Shown here piece after piece: positions 20,909 through 29,004 of a stretch of DNA of 29,929 nt; position 1 is the first letter of the stretch; every line of letters starts with the position of its first letter. The stretch is from a virus: positions 1 to 29,929 of IMG/VR virus record IMGVR_UViG_3300030329_000049, one strand, 5' to 3'. Under the pieces are notes generated by a model, which ran no database searches, was not told where the DNA came from, and worked only from the letters and a program-made list of their open reading frames with translations. A program made the position numbers and the translations under genes.

Positions 20909-23503
20909 ATGACAATATCAAGTACAACTTTACGTAACTCATATAGTGGTAACGGATCCACGACTGAGTTTTCGTACACATTTCCGATTAATTCAACTTC
21001 AGAAATTTCTGTAATTGAAAGATCGGCTACTGGAACAGAAACAGTTAAATCAGAAGGATCTGGTTCTACTAACTATTCAATAGTTGACAATGGAGCTAGC
21101 GGTGGAACGGTAACTATGGTTACAGCTCCCGCATCGGGAACTACTTTGGTTCTTTTAAGAAACACAACTTTAACGCAAGAAACAGATTATGTTGCAAATG
21201 ATCCTTTTGGAGCTGAAACGCATGAAGATGCTTTGGATAAACTCCAAATGCAAAACCAAGAATTACAAGAAGAATTAGATAGATCATTTAAAGTTTCAAA
21301 AACAAATACTATTACTTCAGCTGAATTTACAACATCTGCAACAGACAGAGCTAGTAAAACTTTAGGATTTGATAGTTCAGGAAACTTAACAACTGTTGCT
21401 GATTTCCTTCCAGCTGGAGGAGACAGCGCACAATTTACTTATTCAACAACTACAACAGATAGTGATCCGGGTTCAGGATATATTCGTTTTAACAACGCAA
21501 CTCTTTCTTCTGCGACTATTGCTTATGTGGATGACAATGAAGCAAATGGAACTGATGTTTCAGCTTGGGTTCAAAGTTTTGATGATGTAACTGGTAATGC
21601 GACTAACAGAGGAAGAATTAGATTATCAAAAGCAAATACCTTAGATGTATGGCATGTTTGGAAAGTTTCAGGAGCTGTTACAGATGCTAGTGGTTATACA
21701 AAATTAGCTTTAACTTATATTGATGGAGCTGGTGCTTTAGCAGCAGATGATAAAGTATTTTTATCATTTACTGCATCTGGAGAAGATGGAGCAATTCCGG
21801 GTTACTATTATAAATTTGATACTGGAACAAGTGATGCTGATCCGGGAGCTGGAGAGATTTCTTTTAACAACGGAACCTACGCATCTGTAACCGCAATTTA
21901 TATTGACGATGCTGATGCAAATGGAGTTACTACTCAAACCGATACGATTACTTGGGATGATAGCACTTCAACAATTAAAGGCTATATTCATATAGTTGAT
22001 ATTAACGACAGCACTACATACGCAAGATTTTCTATAACTGGTAGTTCAACCGATGCTTCTGGCTATAATAAATTAGCTGTTACTCATTTGGTTTCAAATA
22101 ATACTTTTTCTGCTGACGATGAGCTTTCAGTTCACTTTACAAGACAAGGAGATAAAGGAGATACTGGTGCAACTGGTTCTACTGGAAGCACAGGATCAAC
22201 TGGCTCAACTGGAGCAAGTGGAACTAACTCACAACTTTCAATGACTTGGAGTAGCTCAACTTCTGATGCTGATCCAGGTAGTGGTAAAATAGCTTTTAAT
22301 CATGCAACACTTTCAAGCGTTTCAATTTTATATGTAGATGATGCAGACGATGCCTCTGCTGATATTTCTGGTTATGTTCAATCTTGGGATGATGTTTCAA
22401 ACTCAACAGCAAGAGGAATTGTAACTATAACTAAAGAAGGAACTGCATCAACTTATGCAATCTTTAAAGTAAGTGGTGCTGTAACCGATGCTTCTGGTTA
22501 TACAAAAGTTCCAGTAACTCATGTTGTATCCAATGGTTCATTTTCTAATACAGATGGAGTTGGAGTTCATTTTGGTTTTTCTGGTGCTGATACTTCTTTA
22601 GCTTATAAATTAGAAGGTACTAATTTTAGTAATTCTTTATTAATTGGTCATTCAACAACAGGAACTTTAAGCTCTGCTGAAAAAAATACAGGAGTTGGTC
22701 TAGCCGCTTTAGATGCAATAACACAAGGTGATAAAAATGTAGCAGTTGGTTATTCATCTGGTTCATCCATAACTACAGGTAATAGAAATATGGTGTTTGG
22801 TAATGAAGCTGGTGATGGTTTAACAACTGGTAGTGATAATGTTAATATTGGAGATAGTGCTGCTTATTATAATGTTTCTGGTAGCGAAAATGTTGCTATA
22901 GGTAAAAGTGCTATGCAAGGTGCATCTGGTCAAAGTAATTCTTATAATATTGCTTTAGGAGTAGATGCTTTAAAAAATATAACTACTGGTGGTCGTAATA
23001 TTGGAATTGGTTATCAATCTGGAGATAATATAACTTCTGGTTCTGGTAATGTAATGATTGGTGCTGGTATAGATTTAGGTTCTGCAACAGGAGCAAGACA
23101 ATTAAAAATTGCTGGTAATGATGGTTCAACAACTACGACTTGGATTGAAGGCAGTAGTGCTGGAGTAGTAACTTTTAATGCTGCTAATGTAACTCAACAA
23201 GCAATTACATCTTCATCAAATGCTGTAGCTTGGGATGCTTCTGCTAAACCAAATGCTTATCATCAAACAACTGAAAATACGACTTTTTCTGCACCAAGTA
23301 ATGCAGTTGAAGGTGCATTTATTTGTTTAGAAATTAATTACAACGGATCGCATACGATTGGCTGGAATACAGTTTTTGAATTTGCAGCAAGTACAGAACC
23401 AACTGAAACTGCAACAGATGGTAAAACCGATCTTCATGTCTTTAGATATAATGGCGCTGTTTGGCAAGAAGTAGGAAGAACATTAAATTTAAGTGAAAGT
23501 TAA
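20909..23503 (+). CDS. Tail fibre protein with tandem domains, collagen-like and YadA-like parts
   Basis: This 864-residue trimeric fibre is the probable receptor-binding protein. The N-terminus (residues 1-140; STTLRNSYSGNGSTTEFSYTF, then DPFGAETHEDALDKLQMQNQ) is the T7 gp17-type attachment domain. Three tandem beta domains follow at about 175-294, 300-413 and 445-560, each opening with D(S/A)DPGxGxIxFN and closing with TDASGYxKLxxTxxVxN. Between the second and third lies a Gly-X-Y collagen-like run. Residues about 588-730 are a YadA-like beta-roll (NVAVGYSSG, NVAIGKSAMQG, NIALGVDAL, NIGIGYQSG repeats). The end (DLHVFRYNGAVWQEVG) resembles fibre tips. There is no clear ribosome-binding site before the ATG; the N-terminus matches other fibres, so the start is probably right. 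Confidence 0.9.
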   Translation: MTISSTTLRNSYSGNGSTTEFSYTFPINSTSEISVIERSATGTETVKSEGSGSTNYSIVDNGASGGTVTMVTAPASGTTLVLLRNTTLTQETDYVANDPFGAETHEDALDKLQMQNQELQEELDRSFKVSKTNTITSAEFTTSATDRASKTLGFDSSGNLTTVADFLPAGGDSAQFTYSTTTTDSDPGSGYIRFNNATLSSATIAYVDDNEANGTDVSAWVQSFDDVTGNATNRGRIRLSKANTLDVWHVWKVSGAVTDASGYTKLALTYIDGAGALAADDKVFLSFTASGEDGAIPGYYYKFDTGTSDADPGAGEISFNNGTYASVTAIYIDDADANGVTTQTDTITWDDSTSTIKGYIHIVDINDSTTYARFSITGSSTDASGYNKLAVTHLVSNNTFSADDELSVHFTRQGDKGDTGATGSTGSTGSTGSTGASGTNSQLSMTWSSSTSDADPGSGKIAFNHATLSSVSILYVDDADDASADISGYVQSWDDVSNSTARGIVTITKEGTASTYAIFKVSGAVTDASGYTKVPVTHVVSNGSFSNTDGVGVHFGFSGADTSLAYKLEGTNFSNSLLIGHSTTGTLSSAEKNTGVGLAALDAITQGDKNVAVGYSSGSSITTGNRNMVFGNEAGDGLTTGSDNVNIGDSAAYYNVSGSENVAIGKSAMQGASGQSNSYNIALGVDALKNITTGGRNIGIGYQSGDNITSGSGNVMIGAGIDLGSATGARQLKIAGNDGSTTTTWIEGSSAGVVTFNAANVTQQAITSSSNAVAWDASAKPNAYHQTTENTTFSAPSNAVEGAFICLEINYNGSHTIGWNTVFEFAASTEPTETATDGKTDLHVFRYNGAVWQEVGRTLNLSES
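22147..22227 (+). repeat. Collagen-like Gly-X-Y coding repeat inside the tail fibre
   Basis: The encoded residues run GDKGDTGATGSTGSTGSTG and continue with STGASG, about nine Gly-X-Y triplets in register, with Thr and Ser in place of proline. Such runs form short triple-helical or linker rods in trimeric phage fibres. The DNA is a degenerate 9-base repeat (ACTGG and TCAACT units), so copy number could vary between strains. Confidence 0.75.
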
Positions 23504-23518
23504 TAGGAGTTAAAATAT

Positions 23519-24139
23519 ATGTGGGGATTAGTACAAGATGGATCAATTACAAAATTTATAAATAAACCAAAAGGTTTAGTTATTGGCGATGTTCGTCATT
23601 CAAGAAAAATATTTGAATTATGGAGTAAAGCAGAACTAGAAGCTATTGGAATTTATGAAGTAGAATTTGATAATTCTAATAAAAAAGATGAGCAATGGTA
23701 TATTAACACCAATCAATCTTTTGCTTTTGCTGATGGAAAAATTACAGCAAGTTATGGTTCAGCTACAGCTAAAGCTCATGCTGATATTTTATGGACAGAA
23801 CAAGACAAAACAGATGGTTTAATACCAGATGATAAAGATGTAGGCGATGTTGCTGTCAAAGGATTAAAAACAGTTTTAATTGAAAATATAAAAAAACAAG
23901 CTGCTGGAATATTACAAGATACAGATTGGTACATAACTAGAAAAGCAGATGCTGGAACAGCAGTACCAAGTTCAATCACTACTCATAGAGCAGCGGTTAG
24001 AACAAAAGCCGCTGAACAAGAAACTCAAATTACAAACGCAGCAGATACACCAGCTCTTGAAACTTTATATACTTATACAAGACAAGAAGATGGATCAGTT
24101 ACTAGACCATTAGGCGAACTACCAACATTGGAGAGTTAA
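23519..24139 (+). CDS. Putative tail fibre accessory / assembly protein
   Basis: This 206-residue protein directly follows the fibre and has the ribosome-binding site ATAGGAG. The N-terminus (MWGLVQDGSITKFINKPKGL, then IGDVRHSRKIFELWSKAELEAIGIYEV) is typical of proteins next to marine podovirus fibres. The middle (YINTNQSFAFADGKITASYG) is beta-like. The C-terminal half resembles DUF4376-type tails (IKKQAAGILQDTDWYITRKADAG, then AAVRTKAAEQETQI), helical and common in fibre-assembly proteins. It may be a chaperone or a small tail appendage. Assignment rests on neighbourhood and style. Confidence 0.65.
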   Translation: MWGLVQDGSITKFINKPKGLVIGDVRHSRKIFELWSKAELEAIGIYEVEFDNSNKKDEQWYINTNQSFAFADGKITASYGSATAKAHADILWTEQDKTDGLIPDDKDVGDVAVKGLKTVLIENIKKQAAGILQDTDWYITRKADAGTAVPSSITTHRAAVRTKAAEQETQITNAADTPALETLYTYTRQEDGSVTRPLGELPTLES

Positions 24140-25590
24140 TGCCTTTAATTATACCAGCTAATACTTTATCTGGCGGATATGAAGTAGCCAACTCATGTAG
24201 GTTTAATGATGGTGATAGTGCCAGTATGACTAAAACACCTGGCTCAAATGGTAGTCAAACAACATTTACATTTAGTTGTTGGGTAAAAAGAAGTGCTTTA
24301 GGATCAGCTCAAAATATTATAACAGCTAGATATTCTGGTGGAACATCAGGTAGTAGATATTCTTATCTGCAATTTGATGGAGATGATAAAATAGTTGTTT
24401 TTGGTGGAGTTTATTCAACAAGTTCCACATCTCAATCTTTTCAAAAGCAATCTCCTGGTGTTTATAGAGATTGTTCTGCCTGGTATAACATTTGTTGGAT
24501 TCATGATACAACAGAAGATTCTGCTATTAATAGAGATAAACTTTTTGTAAATGGAACCCAAGTTACTTGGAATACTGGTTATACTTATGATGGAGATGCC
24601 GCAGAAGATGCTGCAACATTTTTTAATGTAACAACCTCTCCAATATATATTGGTCAATATGATAGCTCTAATTATTTTGATGGATATATGGCAGAAGTTT
24701 GTTTCATTGATGGTTCAGCTTTAGCTGCAACTTCTTTTGGAGAATTTGACGAAGATAGTCCGACAATTTGGAAACCGAAAGATGTATCAGGATTAACTTT
24801 TGGTACTAATGGTTTTTATTTAGATTTTGAAGATAGTAGTAATTTAGGTAATGATGCAAATGGTGGAACAGATTTTACAGAATCTAATCTAGCAGCAACA
24901 GATCAAGCTACAGATACACCGACTAATAATTTTGCAACTTGGAATCCTTTAGCACAAACACCACAAAAAGGAACAATAGCAGAAGGAAATTTAGAATATG
25001 ATAGATCAGGATCAAGTGATAATTGGGTAACCATTGCTTCAACAATAGCTGCTACAGCTGGAAAATGGTATTATGAATATAAAATTATTGATGGTGGAAG
25101 TAGCACTGGTAATGGTTCATTAGTAGGATTTTTAGATTACAATACATCTGCTTTTCAACATACAGCTAATGATGCTATAACAAATGCAGGAGAATATGCT
25201 TGGTATGGTGCTTCTGGAAATCTTTACATAAATGGCACAGATGTTGCACAAGTAGATAGTTACACCGATGATGATATAGTTATGGTAGCAATGGATTTAG
25301 ATAATTCAAAGGCGTATTGGGGTAAAAATGGCACATGGATAGATTCAGGAGATCCAACATCAGGAGCAACAGGAACTGGTGCTAGGGATATTGCAAATGT
25401 TTCTTCTGGTACTTTTGCTTTTGCAGTTTCACATAGAGAAGGTGGTAATGGTCAAGCAAACTTTGGCAATCCACCATTTAGTATCTCATCAGGAAACGCA
25501 GATGATAATGGATATGGAAATTTTGAATATGATGTTCCTACTGGTTATCTTGCGTTATGTACGAAGAATTTAGGAAGTGATGGAGGATAA
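24139..25590 (+). CDS. LamG plus SPRY-like lectin-type tail protein
   Basis: This 483-residue protein has two beta-sandwich domains. Residues about 20-205 look like a LamG/concanavalin-like domain: FTFSCWVKRSALGSAQNII, YLQFDGDDKIVVFGG, WYNICWIHDTT, DKLFVNGTQVTW, IYIGQYDSSNYFDGYMAEV. Residues about 300-470 look SPRY-like: GKWYYEYKIIDGG, YAWYGASGNLYINGT, VMVAMDLDNSKAYWGKNGTW. Both folds often bind sugars or proteins, so a host-surface adhesin on the tail is likely. The ATG overlaps the previous stop (TAATG). The protein ends close to the next gene, which has GGAGG before its ATG. Confidence 0.78.
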   Translation: MPLIIPANTLSGGYEVANSCRFNDGDSASMTKTPGSNGSQTTFTFSCWVKRSALGSAQNIITARYSGGTSGSRYSYLQFDGDDKIVVFGGVYSTSSTSQSFQKQSPGVYRDCSAWYNICWIHDTTEDSAINRDKLFVNGTQVTWNTGYTYDGDAAEDAATFFNVTTSPIYIGQYDSSNYFDGYMAEVCFIDGSALAATSFGEFDEDSPTIWKPKDVSGLTFGTNGFYLDFEDSSNLGNDANGGTDFTESNLAATDQATDTPTNNFATWNPLAQTPQKGTIAEGNLEYDRSGSSDNWVTIASTIAATAGKWYYEYKIIDGGSSTGNGSLVGFLDYNTSAFQHTANDAITNAGEYAWYGASGNLYINGTDVAQVDSYTDDDIVMVAMDLDNSKAYWGKNGTWIDSGDPTSGATGTGARDIANVSSGTFAFAVSHREGGNGQANFGNPPFSISSGNADDNGYGNFEYDVPTGYLALCTKNLGSDGG

Positions 25591-26655
25591 ATGGCAGTTT
25601 ATACATCAATAGACAATCCAGAATTATATTTTCAGTGTAAGCTCTATACTGGAAATGGAAGCACAAATGCTATTACTTTAGATGGCGATGAAAATATGCA
25701 ACCAGATTTAGTTTGGGTTAAACGAAGAAATGGTGCTACTAAATCAATGTTATTTGATAATGCAAGATCAGCTAATTTTTTACAAACAGAATCAAGTGAT
25801 GCTGAACAAGATGGTGCAGATTATTTTGTTTCATTAGATAGTGATGGTTTTACTTTTGAGGGTTCAGATAACTCTAATAATGCAAGTTCACAAACGTATG
25901 TAGCTTGGTGCTGGAAAATGGCTAATGGAACAGCTTCAAATTCTAATGGAACAAATATTACTTCAACTGTTTCTGCCAATACAACTGCTGGACAATCTAT
26001 CGTTTCTTATAGTGGATCTGGAACAACATCAGATACAGTTGGACATGGTTTAAGTTCATTGGATTTTTTAATTGTAAAAAGTAGAGGTGAAAATGATAGT
26101 TGGTTTGTAAAACATAAAGATTTAGCTTCAAGTAAAAATTTGAATTTAAACCAAACTGTAGCAGAAACAGATGTTACTTCAGCTTATAGCGAAGGTGGTT
26201 TATCTAATTTATCTGGTAATACTTTTGGATTTTTAGATGGAACTTCAGATGCAAATGCTGTTAATGAAAGTTCCGAAGCGCATATCGCATATTGCTTTAA
26301 AAGTGTTCAAGGTTATTCAAAATTTGGCTCATTCACAGGAAATGGAAATGCTTCAGGAACATTTGTTTTCTGTGGCTTTCGACCAGCTTGGATACTTATA
26401 AAAAATTCGTCAAGTGTTACTTCATGGACTTTGTACGATAATAAAAGACCAGGCTTTAATGAAGATAATGCTTATTTATTGCCTGATGCTAGTGATAATG
26501 AATTAAGTGATAAAGATATTGATTTACTTTCTAATGGTTTTAAACCAAGAACAAGTAATAGTGCTTTGAACACATCAGGAGATACATATATCTTTATGGC
26601 GTTTGCAGAAGCACCATTTGTCAACTCTAAAGGCGTTCCAGCCAATTCTCGTTGA
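25591..26655 (+). CDS. DUF7483-like tail / adhesin protein
   Basis: This 354-residue protein shows the pattern of a domain frequent in marine phage tail proteins (DUF7483, recalled from memory): KLYTGNGSTNAITLDGDEN, QPDLVWVKRRNGATKSMLFD, SDGFTFEGSDNSNN, TYVAWCWKMANGT. A second, related half repeats it (VGHGLSSLDFLIVKSRGEND, then AHIAYCFKSVQGYSKFGSFT, then FVFCGFRPAWILIKNSSSV). The internal duplication of GNGS/ASG..W(I/V)xxK units suggests two copies of the domain. Together with the two preceding genes it forms a receptor-recognition cassette. Exact ligand unknown. Confidence 0.75.
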   Translation: MAVYTSIDNPELYFQCKLYTGNGSTNAITLDGDENMQPDLVWVKRRNGATKSMLFDNARSANFLQTESSDAEQDGADYFVSLDSDGFTFEGSDNSNNASSQTYVAWCWKMANGTASNSNGTNITSTVSANTTAGQSIVSYSGSGTTSDTVGHGLSSLDFLIVKSRGENDSWFVKHKDLASSKNLNLNQTVAETDVTSAYSEGGLSNLSGNTFGFLDGTSDANAVNESSEAHIAYCFKSVQGYSKFGSFTGNGNASGTFVFCGFRPAWILIKNSSSVTSWTLYDNKRPGFNEDNAYLLPDASDNELSDKDIDLLSNGFKPRTSNSALNTSGDTYIFMAFAEAPFVNSKGVPANSR

Positions 26656-26695
26656 TTAAATAAAATAACAAAATTAATAAGAGGAGAAGTACACT

Positions 26696-26908
26696 ATGAA
26701 GGTGCTACTAATTATGATTATGTGTAGCGCAGTTCAGAATGAGTGTCTACCTCCACATCAAATGCCAACAACTTATGACAGCTACTATGATTGTTTACAA
26801 GCTGGCTACCAGGAGGCAATTTTAAAACAAACTGAAATAGGAAAAGCGGATACTAATGAACATAAAATATTCATTAGGTTCACTTGTAAGGGAACTTATG
26901 AAACGTAA
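26696..26908 (+). CDS. Small secreted-looking cysteine protein, start of the lysis module
   Basis: This 70-residue protein has GAGGAG at 26681-26686 as ribosome-binding site, nine bases before the ATG. The N-terminus MKVLLIMIMCSAV is hydrophobic and may act as a signal or membrane anchor; it is not a clean lipobox. Three further cysteines follow (NECLPP, YDCLQAGY, FTCKGT), and the exported look suggests disulfides. Proteins with the layout CLPP...YDxYxDCxxAGY...KIxIxFxC recur next to marine phage lysis genes; their role is unknown. The 3' end overlaps the next gene. Confidence 0.7.
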   Translation: MKVLLIMIMCSAVQNECLPPHQMPTTYDSYYDCLQAGYQEAILKQTEIGKADTNEHKIFIRFTCKGTYET

Positions 26909-27134
26909 AAAAAAATCAATTTTATCTAATCTTGAAGAAACAAATGGAATAAGAATATCTTATCATGAAAAGGTTTGTGCAGAGAGGATGAAAACTTTGT
27001 TTAAAGCAATAGATGAAATGAGAAAAGATATTAAAGAATTAAAAACTTTTATGAATGTAGGAAAAGGTGCTGCCGCAATAATAATCTTTATTGGGGGTTT
27101 ACTTGGCTCGATTTTCTACTTCTTCACGAAATAG
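26898..27134 (+). CDS. XhlA-like membrane protein (holin/lysis accessory)
   Basis: I choose ATG 26898 (78 residues), which has AAGGGA just before it; a longer frame from 26856 lies mostly inside the previous gene. The protein has a basic N-terminus (MKRKKKS), a coiled-coil helix (ERMKTLFKAIDEMRKDIKEL) and a C-terminal transmembrane segment (GAAAIIIFIGGLLGSIFYFF). This is the order of XhlA-type haemolysin/holin-partner proteins. It lies four genes ahead of a 3TM holin-like gene, with a lysozyme between, so it probably assists membrane permeabilisation or controls its timing. Its end overlaps the nuclease-like gene. Confidence 0.65.
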   Translation: MKRKKKSILSNLEETNGIRISYHEKVCAERMKTLFKAIDEMRKDIKELKTFMNVGKGAAAIIIFIGGLLGSIFYFFTK

Positions 27135-27396
27135 AACTACAGCTGCTAAAGGTTTAAGTAGTGAACTATTAGCTGCCGCAAAGTTTGCCAAAGATCCAAA
27201 CTTAATTGTGTTCACACCAGTTGGTGCTGGACCCATAGATATATTAACTTTGAATATTAAAACGGGGGAGTACCAAGGTTATGATGTCAAGACAAGAAAT
27301 TACCGTAAAGATGGTTCTAAAATTAATAGACCAAGAACCAGGGAACAAAAAAGACTAGGTGTTAAAATTTTTAATTTTGACCCAGAAAAGGATTGA
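27103..27396 (+). CDS. Putative PD-(D/E)XK nuclease-like protein, TTG start
   Basis: The likely start is TTG 27103 (97 residues, MARFSTSSRNR) with GGGGG at 27092-27096; a TTG four codons earlier is also in frame. The region TPVGAGPIDILTLNIKTGEYQGYDVKTRNYR has PID (Asp ligand), then a strand and DVK (D-x-K). This spacing fits the PD-(D/E)XK nuclease core, and an earlier glutamate (SSELLAAAKF) fits the N-terminal helix. A basic tail with RTREQKRLGVKIF follows. The function could be DNA cleavage or repair, or Holliday-junction processing. The first 32 bases overlap the XhlA-like gene in another frame, an unusual place for a nuclease. Confidence 0.6.
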   Translation: MARFSTSSRNRTTAAKGLSSELLAAAKFAKDPNLIVFTPVGAGPIDILTLNIKTGEYQGYDVKTRNYRKDGSKINRPRTREQKRLGVKIFNFDPEKD

Positions 27397-27402
27397 AGAG
27401 TT

Positions 27403-27840
27403 ATGGATACATATAACGAGCTTAAACAAGACATTAAAACCCACGAAGGTTACAGAGATCATATATACAAAGATAGCCTGGGTATTCCTACTATCTTTTG
27501 GGGTCATATGGTTTTACCTACCGATGATTATGTTGAAGGTGTTAATTACAGTATTGAAGATGCTGAGAAGTGTTTTAATAAAGATTTTAATATTGCTCTA
27601 CAAGCTGCTGAGAAGTTAATTGGCGATATAGAAGTTAATCATATTCAGAAATGCGTAATCATTGAATGCGTGTATCAACTTGGTGGACCAAGGTTTTCAA
27701 AATTTAAAAAGTTTTGGCAAGCTATGAAAGATGGTGATATGGAAAAAGCTGCCGATGAAATGATAGATAGCAGATGGCACAAACAAACACCTAGTAGATG
27801 TGAGAAAGCTGCTGCTAAAATGAGGAGCAGTAATAAATGA
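27403..27840 (+). CDS. T4-type lysozyme (GH24 endolysin)
   Basis: This 145-residue muramidase cleaves the beta-1,4 bond of peptidoglycan at the end of infection. The catalytic triad Glu15, Asp24 and Thr30 (HEGYRDHIYKDSLGIPT) has the same spacing as T4 lysozyme Glu11, Asp20 and Thr26. The C-terminal lobe has the family-like CVIIECVYQLGGPRFSKFKKF and DSRWHKQTPSR. There is no N-terminal signal sequence, so it needs a holin to reach the wall. GAAGAG precedes the ATG weakly. The last four bases overlap the holin gene. Confidence 0.93.
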   Translation: MDTYNELKQDIKTHEGYRDHIYKDSLGIPTIFWGHMVLPTDDYVEGVNYSIEDAEKCFNKDFNIALQAAEKLIGDIEVNHIQKCVIIECVYQLGGPRFSKFKKFWQAMKDGDMEKAADEMIDSRWHKQTPSRCEKAAAKMRSSNK

Positions 27841-28220
27841 TACAATTTTTAGGTTTCTTAAAAAATCCTCTGGTTAAATTTGTAGCAAATAAAACCATGG
27901 GTGCAATTACTCATAAGCTAGAAAAAGATAAAATTATTAAAGCCAAAGAATTAGAAGCTGCTAATAACCTGGATGTTAAAAAGGTTGAGGTGCAGCTTGA
28001 ACAAGTAAGACAACAACAAAATTCGTGGAAAGACGAATGGCTCGTATTATTTTTTTCCATAATCTTTGGATTACATTTTACACCTTGGACAGTCTCCTGG
28101 TGTGATAGAGCTTGGGATGCTCTTCAAAAAGCAGATCCAATGTTTTGGTATATAATTTTAACAATGGTAGGAGCGAGCTTTGGTGTAACTACCATGAACA
28201 AGTTAGGTAAAAAGAAATGA
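27837..28220 (+). CDS. Holin of the 3TM (GTA_holin_3TM) type
   Basis: This 127-residue membrane protein has a basic amphipathic N-terminal part (NPLVKFVANKTMGAITHKLEKDKI), a helical linker, then SWKDEWLVLFFSIIFGLHF and a final hydrophobic segment PMFWYIILTMVGASFGVTTM ending in LGKKK. The SWKDEWL...F.P...W..L...P.W(F)... fingerprint is that of the GTA_holin_3TM family. It would form pores that let the lysozyme out. It overlaps the lysozyme stop (ATGA) and the next gene (ATGA), so the three are translated together. Confidence 0.85.
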   Translation: MIQFLGFLKNPLVKFVANKTMGAITHKLEKDKIIKAKELEAANNLDVKKVEVQLEQVRQQQNSWKDEWLVLFFSIIFGLHFTPWTVSWCDRAWDALQKADPMFWYIILTMVGASFGVTTMNKLGKKK

Positions 28221-28504
28221 CAATAACTAAATCAGACTTTGATCCGCATTGCTTTGGCGGTCATTATCAAGAACCACCAGATACTTTACACTTTCAGTTT
28301 GAAGGTGCTAGATGCGATAACTATGTTTACAGATACATATTAGTTGACAAGTTTAGACCCAATAAGATTGATGCAAGAAGTAAAAAGACAGAGGAAGAAA
28401 AAGATAAATCTGGAAAAGAGATAGCTGCTAGTTACTTACCTTTGGTTTTAACAGAGGAAGTAAAACCAACTTTAATAGATAAGATAAAAAATATTTTTTT
28501 TTAA
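28217..28504 (+). CDS. Small protein with YRYxLVDxF motif
   Basis: This 95-residue protein has an N-terminal half (FDPHCFGGHYQEPPDTLHFQFEG) rich in His/Cys and the segment YVYRYILVDKFRP, which repeats the motif of the protein encoded at 9140. Its second half is charged and helical (KKTEEEKDKSGKEIAASYLP). The function is unknown. Overlapping ATGA with the holin and TAATG with the cupin gene tie it into the lysis operon. Confidence 0.65.
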   Translation: MTITKSDFDPHCFGGHYQEPPDTLHFQFEGARCDNYVYRYILVDKFRPNKIDARSKKTEEEKDKSGKEIAASYLPLVLTEEVKPTLIDKIKNIFF

Positions 28505-29004
28505 TGATTGACCCAAAAGAAGATGAGTTATCTCATTTTGCACATTGGTATTTAAACTCTGGAGAAGTTGATAAAGTTTATACACCTATAAAAAATGGTT
28601 TATTATTTATAGAAGGTGTAAGTGGAATTGTTTTATATAGAAATAAACCTTTTCAAGTTGAGCTTTTTATTTGTCAACCTAATCTGGTTATACCAGAACA
28701 TACACATCCAGACGTAGATAGTTACGAATGTTTTTTGTATGGAATGAAATTTACTCATTCTGGTAATACAGCTATTGATATTGAACAAGCATTAGAGGAA
28801 CAAAATGGTTATCCAATTAATGCTTATCAAACCATAAGAGTTAAACCAAACGATCTTCATGGTGGAACTGCATCAAAATATGGTGGAGCTTTTATATCAA
28901 TTCAGCATTGGTTAAATGACGTAGATCCAACTCATGTTAGTTCAAATTGGGATGGAAAATCTATGGGTAAAAATCATTCGGAACAAGCGGGATTGAATGG
29001 CTAG
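28504..29004 (+). CDS. Cupin-fold small protein
   Basis: This 166-residue protein shows a cupin-like core. The strand VELFICQPNLVIPEHTHPDVDSYECFLYG carries the HxH...E metal-ligand motif (two His in EHTHP and Glu in YEC). Later IRVKPNDLHGGTASKYGGAFISIQHW supplies a distal His in DLHGG. Cupins bind a divalent metal and often a small sugar or acid. No specific substrate can be read. Being in a phage lysis module and having no signal peptide, it acts in the cytoplasm or on the virion. The end overlaps the microprotein gene at 28997. Confidence 0.65.
   Translation: MIDPKEDELSHFAHWYLNSGEVDKVYTPIKNGLLFIEGVSGIVLYRNKPFQVELFICQPNLVIPEHTHPDVDSYECFLYGMKFTHSGNTAIDIEQALEEQNGYPINAYQTIRVKPNDLHGGTASKYGGAFISIQHWLNDVDPTHVSSNWDGKSMGKNHSEQAGLNG

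Noticed and set aside
3438-24657. Minus-strand ORFs (3438-3668, 6021-6230, 7942-8208, 10719-10922, 13192-13389, 13958-14146, 17311-17553, 18720-18902, 19125-19457, 23776-23979, 24326-24511, 24415-24657)
   Set aside because: All lie inside well-supported + strand genes, have no ribosome-binding site pattern or recognisable domain, and read as shadow translations.
26690-26702. CACTATGAAGG before the lysis module as an independent promoter
   Set aside because: It is mostly made of a normal start codon region with a good ribosome-binding site and no upstream TAAT at T7 spacing; I listed no feature for it.
4637-27619. Alternative-frame + strand ORFs at 4637-4858, 21396-21590, 25379-25573 and 27359-27619
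   Set aside because: Each sits within a recognised gene in another frame and gives low-complexity or Leu/Gln-rich translations with no coupling to neighbours.
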